Shown here: one piece after another, positions 1 to 9,208 of the stretch
Layout: each line of letters opens with the position of its first letter
How positions within the stretch are numbered: the first letter of the stretch is position 1
Origin: Enterobacter sp. JBIWA008
Lineage (GTDB): Bacteria > Pseudomonadota > Gammaproteobacteria > Enterobacterales > Enterobacteriaceae
Length of the DNA stretch: 64,000 bases
Direction: 5' to 3'
NCBI RefSeq assembly: GCF_019968765.1
Contig: NZ_CP074149.1
Location: 2,356,001-2,420,000 of the forward strand
Made by a program: the position numbers and the translations under genes
The notes under the pieces: generated by a model
What the model was told of the DNA's origin: nothing
What the model saw: the letters and a program-made list of their open reading frames with translations, nothing else
Databases searched by the model: none

Positions 1-724
1 AGAGGAGGGCCATCCCGGGGGCCATTAAAAAGAAGGTGATAAAGTCTTTTTTTTCGAAGACTTTACGCCGGTCGCCCGGCGGCAGTTTTAAGGCTATTAC
101 GCAGGCCAGGGAGATCAGCGCCAGCCCCAGTTCGAAGAAATAGAGCCCGCGCCACTCGTCCAGCTGCAGCAGCTCGGTGGAAAACAGACGCGCCAGAGGA
201 ATGGCGAGCGACGACCCGGTAATGCCGATGGTGAGCGCCTTCAGGCGGTGCTTCGCAGGCCAGGCCTGGATCTGGTAGTAAATCCCCAGCGAGCTGAGCG
301 CGGCGGCCACCATCCCGTGCGCGGCGCGAACCATCAGCGCCGAGCTGAGATCGTTAACGAACAGGTGGAAAAAGGTCACCAGCACGTACAGCACCAGAAA
401 ACCTTCCGTGAAGGCGCGCAAACCGTACTGCTGGCGGAACTTCACCAGCAGCAGGTTAATGGAAATGTTGGTCATGACGTAGACCGCGGGCAGCCAGGCA
501 ATTTCGGTAGACCAGGCGCCGAACGTGCCCTGCAAATTTTGCAGGTTGGCGGTCACCACCGCATTTCCCAGGGCACCCGTCAGGCAGACCAGCAGGCCCA
601 CGATGCCGTAGGCAATGCGTTTTGGCGTAGCGTGCTCAGGCGTGGAGGGCGAACCCAGCAGAGCGGGTTTTTCATGTGGCTGCCACTCGCGAGGAGCATA
701 AGGGTCGCGTTCGGGCAGGCGCAT
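1..724 (-). CDS. MFS transporter, DHA2-like (C-terminus outside window)
   Basis: This is the N-terminal 241 residues of a major facilitator protein, read on the minus strand and cut off by the window edge. The start is the ATG at 724-722, preceded by a weak AAGG-type ribosome site. A hydrophilic head of about 35 residues is followed by several hydrophobic helices, beginning with an IAYGIVGLLVCLTGALGNAV segment. An ALMVRAAHGM stretch matches the motif region after TM4 in drug:H+ antiporters. The long polar N-terminus and the layout suggest a 14-helix DHA2/EmrB-type exporter of the inner membrane. The substrate cannot be told, and the partner genes that often accompany this type would lie outside the window. 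Family assignment is fairly safe; the subfamily is an inference. Confidence 0.8.
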   Translation of the reverse strand, partial: MRLPERDPYAPREWQPHEKPALLGSPSTPEHATPKRIAYGIVGLLVCLTGALGNAVVTANLQNLQGTFGAWSTEIAWLPAVYVMTNISINLLLVKFRQQYGLRAFTEGFLVLYVLVTFFHLFVNDLSSALMVRAAHGMVAAALSSLGIYYQIQAWPAKHRLKALTIGITGSSLAIPLARLFSTELLQLDEWRGLYFFELGLALISLACVIALKLPPGDRRKVFEKKDFITFFLMAPGMALL

Positions 725-846
725 AACGTCGTTTACCTTAGAAATAATTGAATAATTAGCGGGCTAGCGATTCTACGACTGTCGCAAATGATAATTCAAG
801 TGAATATGATTTGCGCATGTTAATCAAATGGTGAAGGGAAATTTAA

Positions 847-875
847 GGAAAAAGAGCGGCCCGAAAGTCGGGCCG
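847..875 (-). terminator. Rho-independent terminator of the MHS transporter gene
   Basis: Bases 857-864 pair perfectly with 868-875 (8-bp GC-rich stem, 3-base loop). On the minus strand the stem is followed by CTCTTTTTCC, a T-rich tail. It lies 8 bases beyond the stop of the transporter gene ending at 883. Confidence 0.75.
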
Positions 876-882
876 GGAACTG

Positions 883-2202
883 TCAGAGACGTTCGGGCTG
901 CGCCCCGATAAGTGAGGTGCGCTTAACGCGGCTGGCGCAGAGAATCGCGATTAAGGAAATAACCACCGTGACGGCAAGATACCAGGCCACCGGAACCCAG
1001 TCGCCGTCATATTTTGCCAGCAGGCCGGTGGCAATCAGCGGCGCGGTACCGCCGGCCAGCGCGGCCCCAAGCTGATAGCCGAGCGTAATGCCGGTGTAGC
1101 GCACGTTTGCACTAAAGATTTCAGAGCACAGCGTGCCGAGTACCGCCGTTACCGGTGCCCACAGCACGCCAAAGGCGATGACTGTGGCGAGCACAATTCC
1201 CCAGGTTGTCCCGGTATTGAGCAGCATAAACCACGGCACGATAAATAAACCCAGGATGAAGACGCTGGTAGCATACATGCGTTGACGACCAATTTTATCC
1301 GAAAGCAGCCCCATTAACGGAATCATAACCGTGGCCACCAGGGCTCCCAGCGTCACGGCTTCCAGCGCCTGCGATTTCTGATAGCTCAGCGTGCTGGTGG
1401 CATAGCTCACCACGAACGTAGAGAAAATATAGAAGGGTGCGGTTTCCACGACCTTCAAACCGGCGGCAATCAGCACTTCACGCCAGTGATGTTTCAGCGT
1501 ATCGCGCAGGGGAGCCTTAGCCACCTGGCCGGACGCTTTCACTCTCTTAAAATCGGGCGTTTCATCGATATCTTTGCGGATCCACAGGCCGAGCAACACC
1601 AGAACCGAACTCAGCAGGAACGGGATGCGCCAGCCCCAGGAGAGAAAATCCTCCTCGCTGAACAGCGTCATCAGCGAGACGATAAAGGTCGCCATCAGCA
1701 TGCCGATGGTCACGCCCGCCTGCGGAATACTGCCGAAGAAGCCTTTACGTTTTTCTGGTGCGTATTCGTAGGCCAGCAACAGCGCGCCGCCCCATTCACC
1801 GCCGATGCCCATCCCCTGAATGATACGCATCAGGATCAGCAGAGCGGGCGCCCACAGGCCAATCATCTCATACGTGGGCAGCAGGCCAATCATAACGGTT
1901 GCACCTCCCATCAAGGAGAGCGTGAGAACGAGAGTTTTTTTACGTCCGATGCGGTCGCCAATATGGGCGAAAAGTACCCCGCCAATCGGACGAATAAAAA
2001 AGGTTAATGAGAAAGAGAGATACGAGAGAATGAGTCCGATCACCGGATCGACCATCGGGAAAAAGATCTTATTGAAGACCAGCGCGGCCGCCGTACCGTA
2101 GAGAAAATAGTCAAACCATTCAATGGCGCTCCCGGTAAGGCTGGCGATTAGGACCTTCTTATTTTTTCGTAATACCGTCGTCGTACTTTCATGTTCTGTC
2201 AT
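883..2202 (-). CDS. MFS transporter, metabolite:H+ symporter (MHS) family
   Basis: Inner-membrane proton-coupled symporter of the MHS family (relatives include ProP, ShiA and YhjE), 439 residues from the ATG at 2202. The family hallmarks are visible: an IEWFDYFLYGTAAALVF first helix, the loop motif GDRIGRKKTL after TM2, RIIQGMGIGGEWGGA in TM4, and GLLSDKIGRQR between TM6 and TM7. About twelve hydrophobic segments span the protein. A GTG six codons upstream (2220) keeps the frame open, but I prefer the ATG because the sequence after it aligns with the usual N-terminus. It is transcribed alone, with a terminator directly downstream. The substrate is unknown; this family carries osmolytes, organic acids and shikimate-type compounds. 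Confidence 0.85.
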   Translation of the reverse strand: MTEHESTTTVLRKNKKVLIASLTGSAIEWFDYFLYGTAAALVFNKIFFPMVDPVIGLILSYLSFSLTFFIRPIGGVLFAHIGDRIGRKKTLVLTLSLMGGATVMIGLLPTYEMIGLWAPALLILMRIIQGMGIGGEWGGALLLAYEYAPEKRKGFFGSIPQAGVTIGMLMATFIVSLMTLFSEEDFLSWGWRIPFLLSSVLVLLGLWIRKDIDETPDFKRVKASGQVAKAPLRDTLKHHWREVLIAAGLKVVETAPFYIFSTFVVSYATSTLSYQKSQALEAVTLGALVATVMIPLMGLLSDKIGRQRMYATSVFILGLFIVPWFMLLNTGTTWGIVLATVIAFGVLWAPVTAVLGTLCSEIFSANVRYTGITLGYQLGAALAGGTAPLIATGLLAKYDGDWVPVAWYLAVTVVISLIAILCASRVKRTSLIGAQPERL

Positions 2203-2529
2203 GACCTGAAACCCCGCCACGTTGATGATGTATGAGGTGTCACCTGGCGCGCTTCAGGTGCAACCTGTGATGATGAAAAAGGTTGTGAAATTGTTAAGCA
2301 ACTTAGGGTTGGATGTTGTTTTTGGCAAGCGCAGGGGGGATAAAACTGGTCAGATCACGGTGAAATAAGCAGCGCTGGGTGCTTTTTCATGCCGTCTGCA
2401 CAATACAATGTTTTGTAAGGCTGGAAATCAAAAGCATAATAGGCAGGTGCAACCCGATGATTTTTGGATGTTTCTGGTTATTTCAGAAAAATGATAAATT
2501 CGGCGATTCAACAACGTGAGGAGTTCCCC
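2203..2529. other. Divergent promoter region between the MHS transporter and ydcF
   Basis: This 327-base non-coding stretch must hold promoters for both flanking genes. It is more AT-rich than its neighbours. I see no clear repeat or RNA gene. A short minus-strand reading frame (2428-2751) runs into ydcF in antisense and looks like a shadow. Confidence 0.5.
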
Positions 2530-3324
2530 ATGGTTCAGCCCCATTTTCCCCTTCTGGCGGACGCCACGCTGGCGGCCATCAATACTGTCGGTGAATGGCT
2601 GGCGCAGGACGACCTGAGCGGCAGCCGCCAGCACCCGGACGTCGATGCGGTGATTCTGGCTGGGAACGCGGTAATCCCGACCATTGACGCGGCCTGCCGG
2701 ATTGCCTCTCAGAAAGATGTGCCGCTCCTGATAAGCGGCGGCATCGGCCACTCGACCACCTTTTTATACGCAGCCGTCGGCAGTCATCCGCGTTATCACA
2801 CCGTCCCGGTGGCTGGGCGGGCGGAAGCGCGCATTCTTGCCGACATTGCGCGGGAGTTCTGGCAGATCCCCGAGGCGCGTCTGTGGATTGAAGACCAATC
2901 CACCAACTGCGGTGAAAACGCGCGTTTTAGCTGGAACATGCTGAATCAGCACCATCAAACGACCGGGCGGGTGCTGGTGGTGCAGGATCCGACGATGCAG
3001 CGCCGCACGATGGCGACGTTTGCCCGCGTGTGCCGCGATGAACTCGCATCGCCGCAGTGGATCAGCCATCCGGGGTTTACGCCAGCGCTGCAAAACGGTA
3101 AAGATGGCGTGGAATTTATCGGGGGCAACGCAGGAGTTTGGCCCGTTGAGCGTTACCTTTCGCTGGTTCTGGGGGAGCTGCCGCGGCTGTATGATGACGT
3201 TAACGGCTATGGCCCGGCCGGAAGGGATTTTATCGCGCACGTTGACTTTCCTGAGGCGGTGATTGCCGCGTGGAAACAGCTGCAGCAGGATCCGGTCCTG
3301 AAGGGGGAGCGTAAGATAATCTAA
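2530..3324 (+). CDS. ydcF: YdcF, DUF218 family protein
   Basis: A 264-residue protein closely matching E. coli YdcF across its length (E. coli length 266). Recognisable segments include [15 protein letters not shown] residues near 35-45, [28 protein letters not shown] and [13 protein letters not shown]218 proteins have a Rossmann-like fold, and YdcF is reported to bind S-adenosylmethionine; its cellular role is not settled. I chose the ATG at 2530 because GAGGAG lies 7-11 bases upstream. The frame extends to 2464, but the added residues do not resemble the family. In E. coli the gene lies near aldA-gapC-cybB, and the order here is the same without aldA. Confidence 0.9.
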   Translation: MVQPHFPLLADATLAAINTVGEWLAQDDLSGSRQHPDVDAVILAGNAVIPTIDAACRIASQKDVPLLISGGIGHSTTFLYAAVGSHPRYHTVPVAGRAEARILADIAREFWQIPEARLWIEDQSTNCGENARFSWNMLNQHHQTTGRVLVVQDPTMQRRTMATFARVCRDELASPQWISHPGFTPALQNGKDGVEFIGGNAGVWPVERYLSLVLGELPRLYDDVNGYGPAGRDFIAHVDFPEAVIAAWKQLQQDPVLKGERKII

Positions 3325-3337
3325 ACACGGAACAATT

Positions 3338-3367
3338 CCCTCGCCCCATTGGGGAGAGGGTTAGGGG
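3338..3367 (+). repeat. G-rich enterobacterial intergenic repeat, copy 1
   Basis: A short stem (CCCTCGCCCC / GGGGAGAGGG around ATT) is followed by TTAGGGG. The same core, ending in GAGAGGGTTAGGGTGAGGGG, recurs at 43645-43681 and 58282-58315 in the same orientation. It sits between the convergent ydcF and gapC genes and may also act as a terminator. Confidence 0.7.
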
Positions 3368-3373
3368 AAAGAA

Positions 3374-4375
3374 TCACAGCGCCGCAAACTTATCCAGCGT
3401 CCGCACCAGCTGCGTCACGAAACCGTACTCGTTGTCATACCACGCTACCGCTTTCACCAGCTGCAGCTCTCCCGCTTCTGACACCTCCGTCTGCGTAGCG
3501 TCAAACACCGAACCATAATGCGAGCCAATCACGTCGGACGACACAATCTCTTCGTCGGTATATCCGAACGATTTATTGCCCTGAGTCGCCTTTTTCAGCG
3601 CGGCGTTGATCTCCTCAACGGTCACTTTCTTGCCCATAATCGCCACCAGCTCGGTTACCGAACCTGTTTTTACCGGCACGCGCTGCGCGTGGCCCTTCAG
3701 CTTGCCGCTGAGCGCAGGGATCACCAGACCAATAGCTTTTGCCGCACCGGTGGTGTGGGGAATGATATTCTCTGCCGCCGCCCGCGAGGCGCGAAGATCT
3801 TTCCCGCGCGGGCCGTCCACCAGCGCCTGGGTACCGGTATAGGCATGAATGGTGGTCATGGTTCCCACTTTTATTTCAAACGCATCGTTCAGGGCTTTTG
3901 CCAGCGGGGCGAGGCAGTTGGTGGTGCAGGATGCGACGGAAATAATGGTGTCACTGGCGTCAATGGTGTCGTCATTCACGCTGTAAACGATGGTTTTCAT
4001 GTCACCCGCAGGCGCAGAGATCAGCACTTTTTTTGCGCCGGCGTCCAGGTGCGCCCGTGATTTCTCTTCGGAAGTATAAAAACCGGTGCACTCCACGACG
4101 ATATCCACACCTGCGGCTTTCCACGGAATGTGCTTCGCCTCTTTTTCGGCGTACACCGCAATGGTTTTACCGTCCACAATCAGCGCATCCTCGGTGAAAT
4201 CCACGCTCCACGGGAAGCCACCGTAGTTGGAATCATGCCTGAGCAGGTAGGCCAGCACTTTTGGTGAGGTGAGGTCGTTGATCGCGACGACGGTATTGCT
4301 GTCCTGGGTTTCAAGAAGGCGACGCAGTACAAGGCGCCCAATGCGTCCAAAGCCGTTAATGCCAATTTTACTCAT
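3374..4375 (-). CDS. gapC: Glyceraldehyde-3-phosphate dehydrogenase GapC (intact)
   Basis: Cytosolic NAD-dependent glyceraldehyde-3-phosphate dehydrogenase of 333 residues, the normal length. The N-terminus carries the NAD-binding motif [10 protein letters not shown] (residues 5-14). Asp34 in AINDLT favours NAD over NADP. The catalytic cysteine is Cys150 in SCTTNC, and [17 protein letters not shown] and AWYDNEYGF are all present. AGGAGAACACC precedes the ATG. Its position between ydcF and cybB equals that of gapC in E. coli, where K-12 has only a broken copy; here I see no frameshift or stop. Whether it replaces or supplements a housekeeping gapA elsewhere cannot be seen. Confidence 0.93.
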   Translation of the reverse strand: MSKIGINGFGRIGRLVLRRLLETQDSNTVVAINDLTSPKVLAYLLRHDSNYGGFPWSVDFTEDALIVDGKTIAVYAEKEAKHIPWKAAGVDIVVECTGFYTSEEKSRAHLDAGAKKVLISAPAGDMKTIVYSVNDDTIDASDTIISVASCTTNCLAPLAKALNDAFEIKVGTMTTIHAYTGTQALVDGPRGKDLRASRAAAENIIPHTTGAAKAIGLVIPALSGKLKGHAQRVPVKTGSVTELVAIMGKKVTVEEINAALKKATQGNKSFGYTDEEIVSSDVIGSHYGSVFDATQTEVSEAGELQLVKAVAWYDNEYGFVTQLVRTLDKFAAL

Positions 4376-4564
4376 GGTGTTCTCCTGTAAACGTGTCGAT
4401 GCGACAGTTTGAACTCATCCAGGCTTAGACCATCACGGGCAGGGCGGCAATTGAAGATGCTTCATGCGGGAGGAAGTATTTGAAAAACCATACAGAAAAG
4501 TTAATGAATTTTTAAGGAAAGGGGATTATGTTGGCGCGGTAACTGTTTTTAATCGGAAAATCAC

Positions 4565-5095
4565 ATGCGCACTAAATATACAAGCCTGCAAATCGGCATC
4601 CACTGGCTGGTGTTTCTGTTAATCATCGTCGCCTACTGCGCCATGGAATTCAAAGGTTTCTTCCCGCGCACCGCACGTCCACTGATCAATATGATCCACG
4701 TCTCGTGCGGGATCGGTATCCTGGTGCTGATGGTAACGCGCCTGCTGGTTCGCCTGAAATTCCGCGCGCCACCGATTCAGCCGAAGCCAAAGGCGATGGT
4801 GACGGGGCTGTCCCATCTGGGTCACCTGGTGGTGTATCTGCTGTTTATTGCGCTGCCGCTGATTGGCATTGTGATGATGTATAACCGGGGCAGCGAATGG
4901 TTTGCTTTTGGCATGGCGATGCCGCATGCGGCGGAATCAAATTTTGACCTGGTTGATGTGCTGAAAGAATGGCACGAGACGCTGGCGAACCTGGGCTATT
5001 TTGTGATTGGCCTGCACGCGGCGGCGGCGCTGATGCATCACTATTTCTGGAAAGATAATACTCTTCTGCGCATGATGCCTAAAAAGCGTCAGTAG
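4565..5095 (+). CDS. cybB: Cytochrome b561
   Basis: Inner-membrane di-heme cytochrome b561 of the bacterial CybB family, 176 residues as in E. coli. It is proposed to carry electrons between quinol and other partners, including superoxide. Four hydrophobic helices are visible, at about 12-30, 43-62, 85-105 and 142-162. Candidate heme ligands are His13, His45 and histidines in the last helix (the WHETLANLG and GLHAAAALMHH segments). It is divergent from gapC with a 190-base spacer. The ribosome site (GGAAAA) is weak. A REP element with terminator character follows the stop. Confidence 0.92.
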   Translation: MRTKYTSLQIGIHWLVFLLIIVAYCAMEFKGFFPRTARPLINMIHVSCGIGILVLMVTRLLVRLKFRAPPIQPKPKAMVTGLSHLGHLVVYLLFIALPLIGIVMMYNRGSEWFAFGMAMPHAAESNFDLVDVLKEWHETLANLGYFVIGLHAAAALMHHYFWKDNTLLRMMPKKRQ

Positions 5096-5100
5096 TCATC

Positions 5101-5187
5101 TCGCCCGGCGACGCTTCGCTTGCACGGGCCTACAAACGGTTGTGAATCGTATGCCGGGTAAGCGCAGCGCCACCCGGCATATTTTTT
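5101..5187 (+). repeat. REP/BIME element, second half doubling as cybB terminator
   Basis: Two REP-like palindromes lie side by side. The second pairs ATGCCGGGT (5151-5159) with ACCCGGCAT (5172-5180) around AAGCGCAGCGCC and is followed by ATTTTTT, which looks like an intrinsic terminator for cybB. A related single REP unit lies at 40976-41001. Confidence 0.75.
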
Positions 5188-6253
5188 AACCCAGCAGCGC
5201 AAGCTCTTCAGCAGTTAACGCCAGCGCCTGCGTTGACCCCGTCTCCGACGACTTCACCGCCGCTTCCAGCACGGCCATCACCGCTAATGCCTCAACAGGG
5301 TGGACAGGATTGGCGATTTTCCCGAGCAACGCATCACGGACGTTGATGTAATACTGGCGCTGATCCCCTTTCGGGGTAGGGATCGTCTGCGGTGCACCAT
5401 CTGCCCCAAAGAACACCATGCTGTCGATGTCTTCGCCCCAGGCTTCACTGCCGGGAATCACCCCTGAGAGCAGCTGCGCTTCCTGCCGATCGATTCTGGC
5501 CTTCACCACGCTGCCCTTGTCCCCGTGGACGGTAAAGCGTGCCGTACCGCCAGCCACCAGCATGCTGGCGTGCAGAATGACCTTATGCTCCGGGTAGTTT
5601 AAGACCACGTGCGCCCAGTCGTTAATTTCTGCGCCGTCGCGCAGCGTCGCGATATTCCCCTGAACCGACTGCGGCAGACCAAAGAGCTGAAGCGTCTGGT
5701 CGATCAGGTGAGGGCCGAGATCAAACCACAGACCGCTCCCGGGGACGTTCTGCTCGCGCCAGCGCACGCGCACTTCCGGGCGGAAGCGGTCAATATGCGA
5801 TTCCAGGTGTTTAACCTTGCCGAGCGTGCCTTGTTCAATGACCTGCTTAATGCCGAGGAAATCGCTGTCCCAGCGCCGGTTGTGGAAGACGGAGAGCAGC
5901 AGCTGCTTTTCATCCGCCAGCGCAATCAGGTCGCGGGCTTCCTGCATATCGAGGGTAAAAGGCTTATCCACGACCACGTGTTTACCCGAGTTCAGGGCCA
6001 GCGTCGCCAGCGGCGCGTGCGTGGCATTAGGGGAGGCGATCACCACCAGATCGACATCAGGATGCTGAATGGCCTCTTCCGGTGTTGCCACCACCTGCAC
6101 GTCCGGCAGATCGCGTTTAACCTTCTCTTCATCACGAGAAGAGACCACTGCCAGCTTAATCCCATCCACAGACTGGAGCAGCGGGGCATGGAAGGTTTTA
6201 CCGACAAATCCATACCCGATCAGCGCAATGTTGATTGTTTGAACTTTACTCAT
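5186..6253 (-). CDS. Gfo/Idh/MocA family oxidoreductase (YdgJ-like)
   Basis: A 355-residue NAD(P)-dependent oxidoreductase. The Rossmann motif IGYGFVGKTFHAPLL is near residue 11, and the family signature VVDKPFTLDMQEAR follows GKHV near residue 92. A central SHIDRFRPEVR...WFDLGPHLIDQ segment includes the catalytic-region histidine. It resembles E. coli YdgJ throughout but is not necessarily its ortholog. The start is the ATG at 6253, preceded by GGAGAAGG; the frame opens further to 6310 without a ribosome site. The DeoR-type regulator ends only 13 bases upstream in the same direction, so the two probably form an operon in which the regulator controls its own and the enzyme's expression in response to a sugar derivative. 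The substrate is unknown. Confidence 0.85.
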   Translation of the reverse strand: MSKVQTINIALIGYGFVGKTFHAPLLQSVDGIKLAVVSSRDEEKVKRDLPDVQVVATPEEAIQHPDVDLVVIASPNATHAPLATLALNSGKHVVVDKPFTLDMQEARDLIALADEKQLLLSVFHNRRWDSDFLGIKQVIEQGTLGKVKHLESHIDRFRPEVRVRWREQNVPGSGLWFDLGPHLIDQTLQLFGLPQSVQGNIATLRDGAEINDWAHVVLNYPEHKVILHASMLVAGGTARFTVHGDKGSVVKARIDRQEAQLLSGVIPGSEAWGEDIDSMVFFGADGAPQTIPTPKGDQRQYYINVRDALLGKIANPVHPVEALAVMAVLEAAVKSSETGSTQALALTAEELALLG

Positions 6254-6266
6254 GACCTTCTCCACG

Positions 6267-7010
6267 TTAATTCGCGCACACTGTAACCTGCAATGCGCTA
6301 TGGTCCCCAAGCTCTGGCCAGGGACGATCTAAAAAGAGTTGTTGAATGCTGGATAACCCGGAAACCAGATACGGCTCGCAGCGGTTAATTTTCAGGTGGT
6401 CGGCGACGATCCAGTGCGCATGGCTTGCGTCGAGCATCGCGCGTTTTACCTCGGCATCCGCTTCTTTACCGGCGCTCAAACCGAGTTCAGCATGAATAGC
6501 GCACGCCCCAAGAATGGCGATATCTGCCCGATAACGGGACAGCAAAGACAGCGTAGCGCTTCCGGCAAACAGTCGCTGCTTGTGGTCCCATTTCCCGCCG
6601 AGCAGGATCAGCTCAATATCTTCCCGGTCGCTAAAATGCTGGGCGATATCCAGCGAGGGAGTAATGACGGTGAGCGGCCCCTGAAGAAAGGTAGCGACGG
6701 CCATCACCGTGCTCCCGGCATCCAGAAACAGGGTGGAGCCCGGTGGAACCTGCTGTGCAACCTGTTTACCCAGGCGCTGTTTGGTCTCCGGCAGCAGCGT
6801 ATTGCGGCCCTGACGATTCATCGCGGAGAGGTTGAGCGCGATGGCTCCGCCGTGGTTCTTCTGCGCAAGGCCCTGGTTTTCCAGATCGGTCAGATCCCGA
6901 CGGATGGTATCCGCTGAAACCTGCAGCTTTTCGGCCAGTTCAGTGATGCTGGCCTGGCCTTGTTCGCTGAGGATATCCAGGACGTAGCGTTGACGAGCGG
7001 TTTTATGCAT
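6267..7010 (-). CDS. DeoR/GlpR family transcriptional regulator
   Basis: A 247-residue cytosolic repressor-type protein. The N-terminal winged helix contains SITELAEKLQVSADTIRRDL, the DeoR recognition region, followed by the typical GGA after the wing. The C-terminal effector domain has LFLDAGSTVMAVA and ILLGGKWDHKQRLFAG, segments expected of the phosphosugar-binding DeoRC domain. I chose the start at the ATG near 7010 (MHKTARQRY), 16 codons inside the longest frame, because GGAATG lies just upstream and family proteins start here. It probably regulates the downstream oxidoreductase gene. It faces away from the adhesin locus, across a long AT-rich spacer. Confidence 0.88.
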   Translation of the reverse strand: MHKTARQRYVLDILSEQGQASITELAEKLQVSADTIRRDLTDLENQGLAQKNHGGAIALNLSAMNRQGRNTLLPETKQRLGKQVAQQVPPGSTLFLDAGSTVMAVATFLQGPLTVITPSLDIAQHFSDREDIELILLGGKWDHKQRLFAGSATLSLLSRYRADIAILGACAIHAELGLSAGKEADAEVKRAMLDASHAHWIVADHLKINRCEPYLVSGLSSIQQLFLDRPWPELGDHSALQVTVCAN

Positions 7011-7749
7011 AAGAGTACATTCCTGCAAAATGTCGCAATAATTTGCATAATACAGCATTTTGACGCAGAGAGAAGGGGAATGTCCTCATGACGATGTACA
7101 GCGACATGATGATTTAGATGCGTGATTATTAAAATTTTATTAAGCAGGTATAAGTAAGCCGTTTTGAATGTTAATCACAATGTTATTGTTATGTTTTATT
7201 TAACAATTTAGGTTATGTAACCATTGTATTGCCATTTTGTGGATTTAAAATCTGATATTTTTAAAATTATCAGAATTAAATTTCTTTCTTTAGTTTTTTA
7301 ATGGTTTTTAATTTCTACCAAACCACTTAGGTTACTAAAACTGACACTTCTTTGAAAATCTTTGTGTCTGACTCGATCTGAAATTAACGCAAAGATGTAC
7401 ACGTAACGAATTAAGAATTTTCCTTAGATAACAGGGGGTTTATATGTTTCATCTGAAAGGATACTTTTAGGGTATTGTCCAGAAACCCCATTTTTTTTCT
7501 TGCTTGTAACACCGCATTAACATTGTGGGTGTAGTGAGCTATACCACATTTTGTTATGCTGCTAACCAGTTTAAGAAATAAGTAAATTCTTAATTGAAAT
7601 AAGACGCAGGCAGATCTCATCTCCAGTGGAAATGGGTATGGGGAGTATTACCTGAAATTTAGCAGAATAGCTAAATAAGATATTTGTCTAATTATCTATA
7701 CCTCTTTTTTGGTATTTGCTTGAGTATCACTCAGAGTCAGGGAGATAAC
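7011..7749. other. Long AT-rich leader upstream of the adhesin secretion operon
   Basis: This 739-base stretch has no convincing gene and is clearly richer in A+T than the adhesin operon it precedes. It holds the candidate operator at 7383-7398, a hairpin (7657-7663 with 7670-7676), and a small inverted repeat TGAGT-ATC-ACTCA (7721-7733) just upstream of the first gene's ribosome site. A 69-codon minus-strand frame (7411-7620) has no family resemblance. Such a region suits a heavily regulated, H-NS-bound promoter, but that is an inference. Confidence 0.6.
7383..7398 (+). promoter_or_regulatory. Candidate operator, 16-base motif copy 1
   Basis: The sequence ATTAACGCAAAGATGT lies 352 bases upstream of the first gene of the secretion operon. 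An exact copy, same orientation, lies between the two divergent regulator genes at 31796-31811. Binding of a regulator is inferred, not shown. Confidence 0.45.
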
Positions 7750-9087
7750 ATGACGATATTACGAAAGCCTATGTTACGCCGATTTACAGCAGCACTGGCA
7801 TTCATTTCATTAGCCATAAATACGGCGTTCGCCAATAGTAATCAGGCGGGTATTGCCCCGGTGGCAACAACAACCTTAAAAGAAAGTATTCTTTTTGCTA
7901 TCGATCGCGATCCGTCAATTAGTCAGCAGGCCGCGCAATTAGGTATTGGCCAGGCACAAATAGACGAGGCGCGCAGCGGCTGGATGCCGCAAATATCATT
8001 GAACGGAAGTACAGGGCACAGCCAGACCACCGATTCCAGCGGGTCGCTGAAGAATTCAGCCGCCTGGGGGCTGAGCCTGACGCAGTTGCTGTACGATTTT
8101 GGCAAGACCAATAACAGCATCAGCCAGTCTTCCGCCCAGCGTGATAGCTACCGCTATCAGCTGATGGGCACGCTTTCCGATGTGGCGGAAAAAACGGCGC
8201 TTAGCTATGTAGAGGTCAAACGCTATTCCGATCTGCTGCAGGCGGCAAAAGAGAACGTTCAGGCGCTCAAAAACGTCGAACAGCTGGCAAAGCTGCGCGC
8301 AGACGCAGGCGTGAGTTCCACGTCTGACGAGCTCCAGACCCGAACGCGTATTGCGGGCATGCAGGCGACGGTCGCACAGTATCACGCCGCCTTAAACAGC
8401 GCGCGCGCCAGGCTTGCGGTATTAACCGGGATGCAGGCAGAGGCTTATTCGCCGGTGCCCGCGAATCTTGCCGTGGAGCCGGACTCGCTCAACCGCATAG
8501 ATTATTCCCTGATACCGGCGGTGATGGCCGCGCAAAACATGGAGCGCTCTGCCCAGTATGGCGTGGAAACGGCGAAGTCCCAGCACTGGCCGACGTTAAG
8601 CCTGAAAGGGGGGCGCACCCGTTATGAATCGGACAACCGATCGTACTGGGACGACCAGATACAGCTCAATATCGATGCTCCGCTGTATCAGGGCGGCGCG
8701 GTTTCCGCTCGCGTTCGTCAGGCGGAAGGCGCACGGGCTATGGCCTCCTCTCAGGTCGATCAGGCGCGATTCGATGTCCTGCAAAAAGCCTCCGTCGCGC
8801 AGGCTGACTGGACCGGCGCACGGGGAAGAATGGAGGCGGGGAAGCAACAGCTGGAAAATGCTCTGCGGGCCCGCGATGTTTATAAAAATGAATACACCCT
8901 GAGCAAGCGGAGCATTAACGATCTGCTCAGCGTTGAGCAGGATGTCTGGCAGGCCACCTCAGCGAAAATAATCGCCGAGTATGACGGCTGGAGTTCGGCA
9001 ATTAATTATGCTGCCGCGGTTGATAATTTAATGCCGCTTATTGGAATTGAGAAAAACGCTGCCGCTAAATTACCCGATTTGAGTTAA
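7750..9087 (+). CDS. TolC-family outer-membrane efflux protein of the adhesin T1SS
   Basis: Outer-membrane channel component of the type I secretion system, 445 residues. The ATG at 7750 follows a good GGGAGATAAC ribosome site; the frame is open upstream to 7684 without one. A signal peptide is visible (positive MTILRKPMLRRF start, hydrophobic core, likely cleavage after NTAFA). Two duplicated halves typical of TolC proteins follow. Each has a beta-barrel strand region (SLNGSTGHSQ...WGLSLTQLLYDFG; SLKGGRTRY...IQLNIDAPLYQGG) and long helices rich in Ala, Gln, Glu and Arg. It is the first gene of a collinear set: channel, adhesin, ABC exporter, adaptor. The equivalent in the Salmonella bap cluster is BapB, there placed after the adhesin gene. 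Substrate assignment to the adjacent adhesin is from context. Confidence 0.88.
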   Translation: MTILRKPMLRRFTAALAFISLAINTAFANSNQAGIAPVATTTLKESILFAIDRDPSISQQAAQLGIGQAQIDEARSGWMPQISLNGSTGHSQTTDSSGSLKNSAAWGLSLTQLLYDFGKTNNSISQSSAQRDSYRYQLMGTLSDVAEKTALSYVEVKRYSDLLQAAKENVQALKNVEQLAKLRADAGVSSTSDELQTRTRIAGMQATVAQYHAALNSARARLAVLTGMQAEAYSPVPANLAVEPDSLNRIDYSLIPAVMAAQNMERSAQYGVETAKSQHWPTLSLKGGRTRYESDNRSYWDDQIQLNIDAPLYQGGAVSARVRQAEGARAMASSQVDQARFDVLQKASVAQADWTGARGRMEAGKQQLENALRARDVYKNEYTLSKRSINDLLSVEQDVWQATSAKIIAEYDGWSSAINYAAAVDNLMPLIGIEKNAAAKLPDLS

Positions 9088-9208
9088 TAAAAGACGCGCC
9101 GTGTTGCGCAAAGTAAGACTAAAAATAATGGGTGTTTTTTCCCAGGGATAGCTACATCCATCTGGTGGACATATCCACAGGAATCCGTACACCTGTAAGG
9201 AGAAGAAT

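Noticed and set aside
248..751. Plus-strand frame of 167 codons at the window start
   Set aside because: It is antisense to the partial MFS transporter, whose helices and motifs are clear.
7411..7620. Minus-strand frame of 69 codons in the adhesin leader
   Set aside because: No ribosome site, no family resemblance, and it lies across the likely promoter region.
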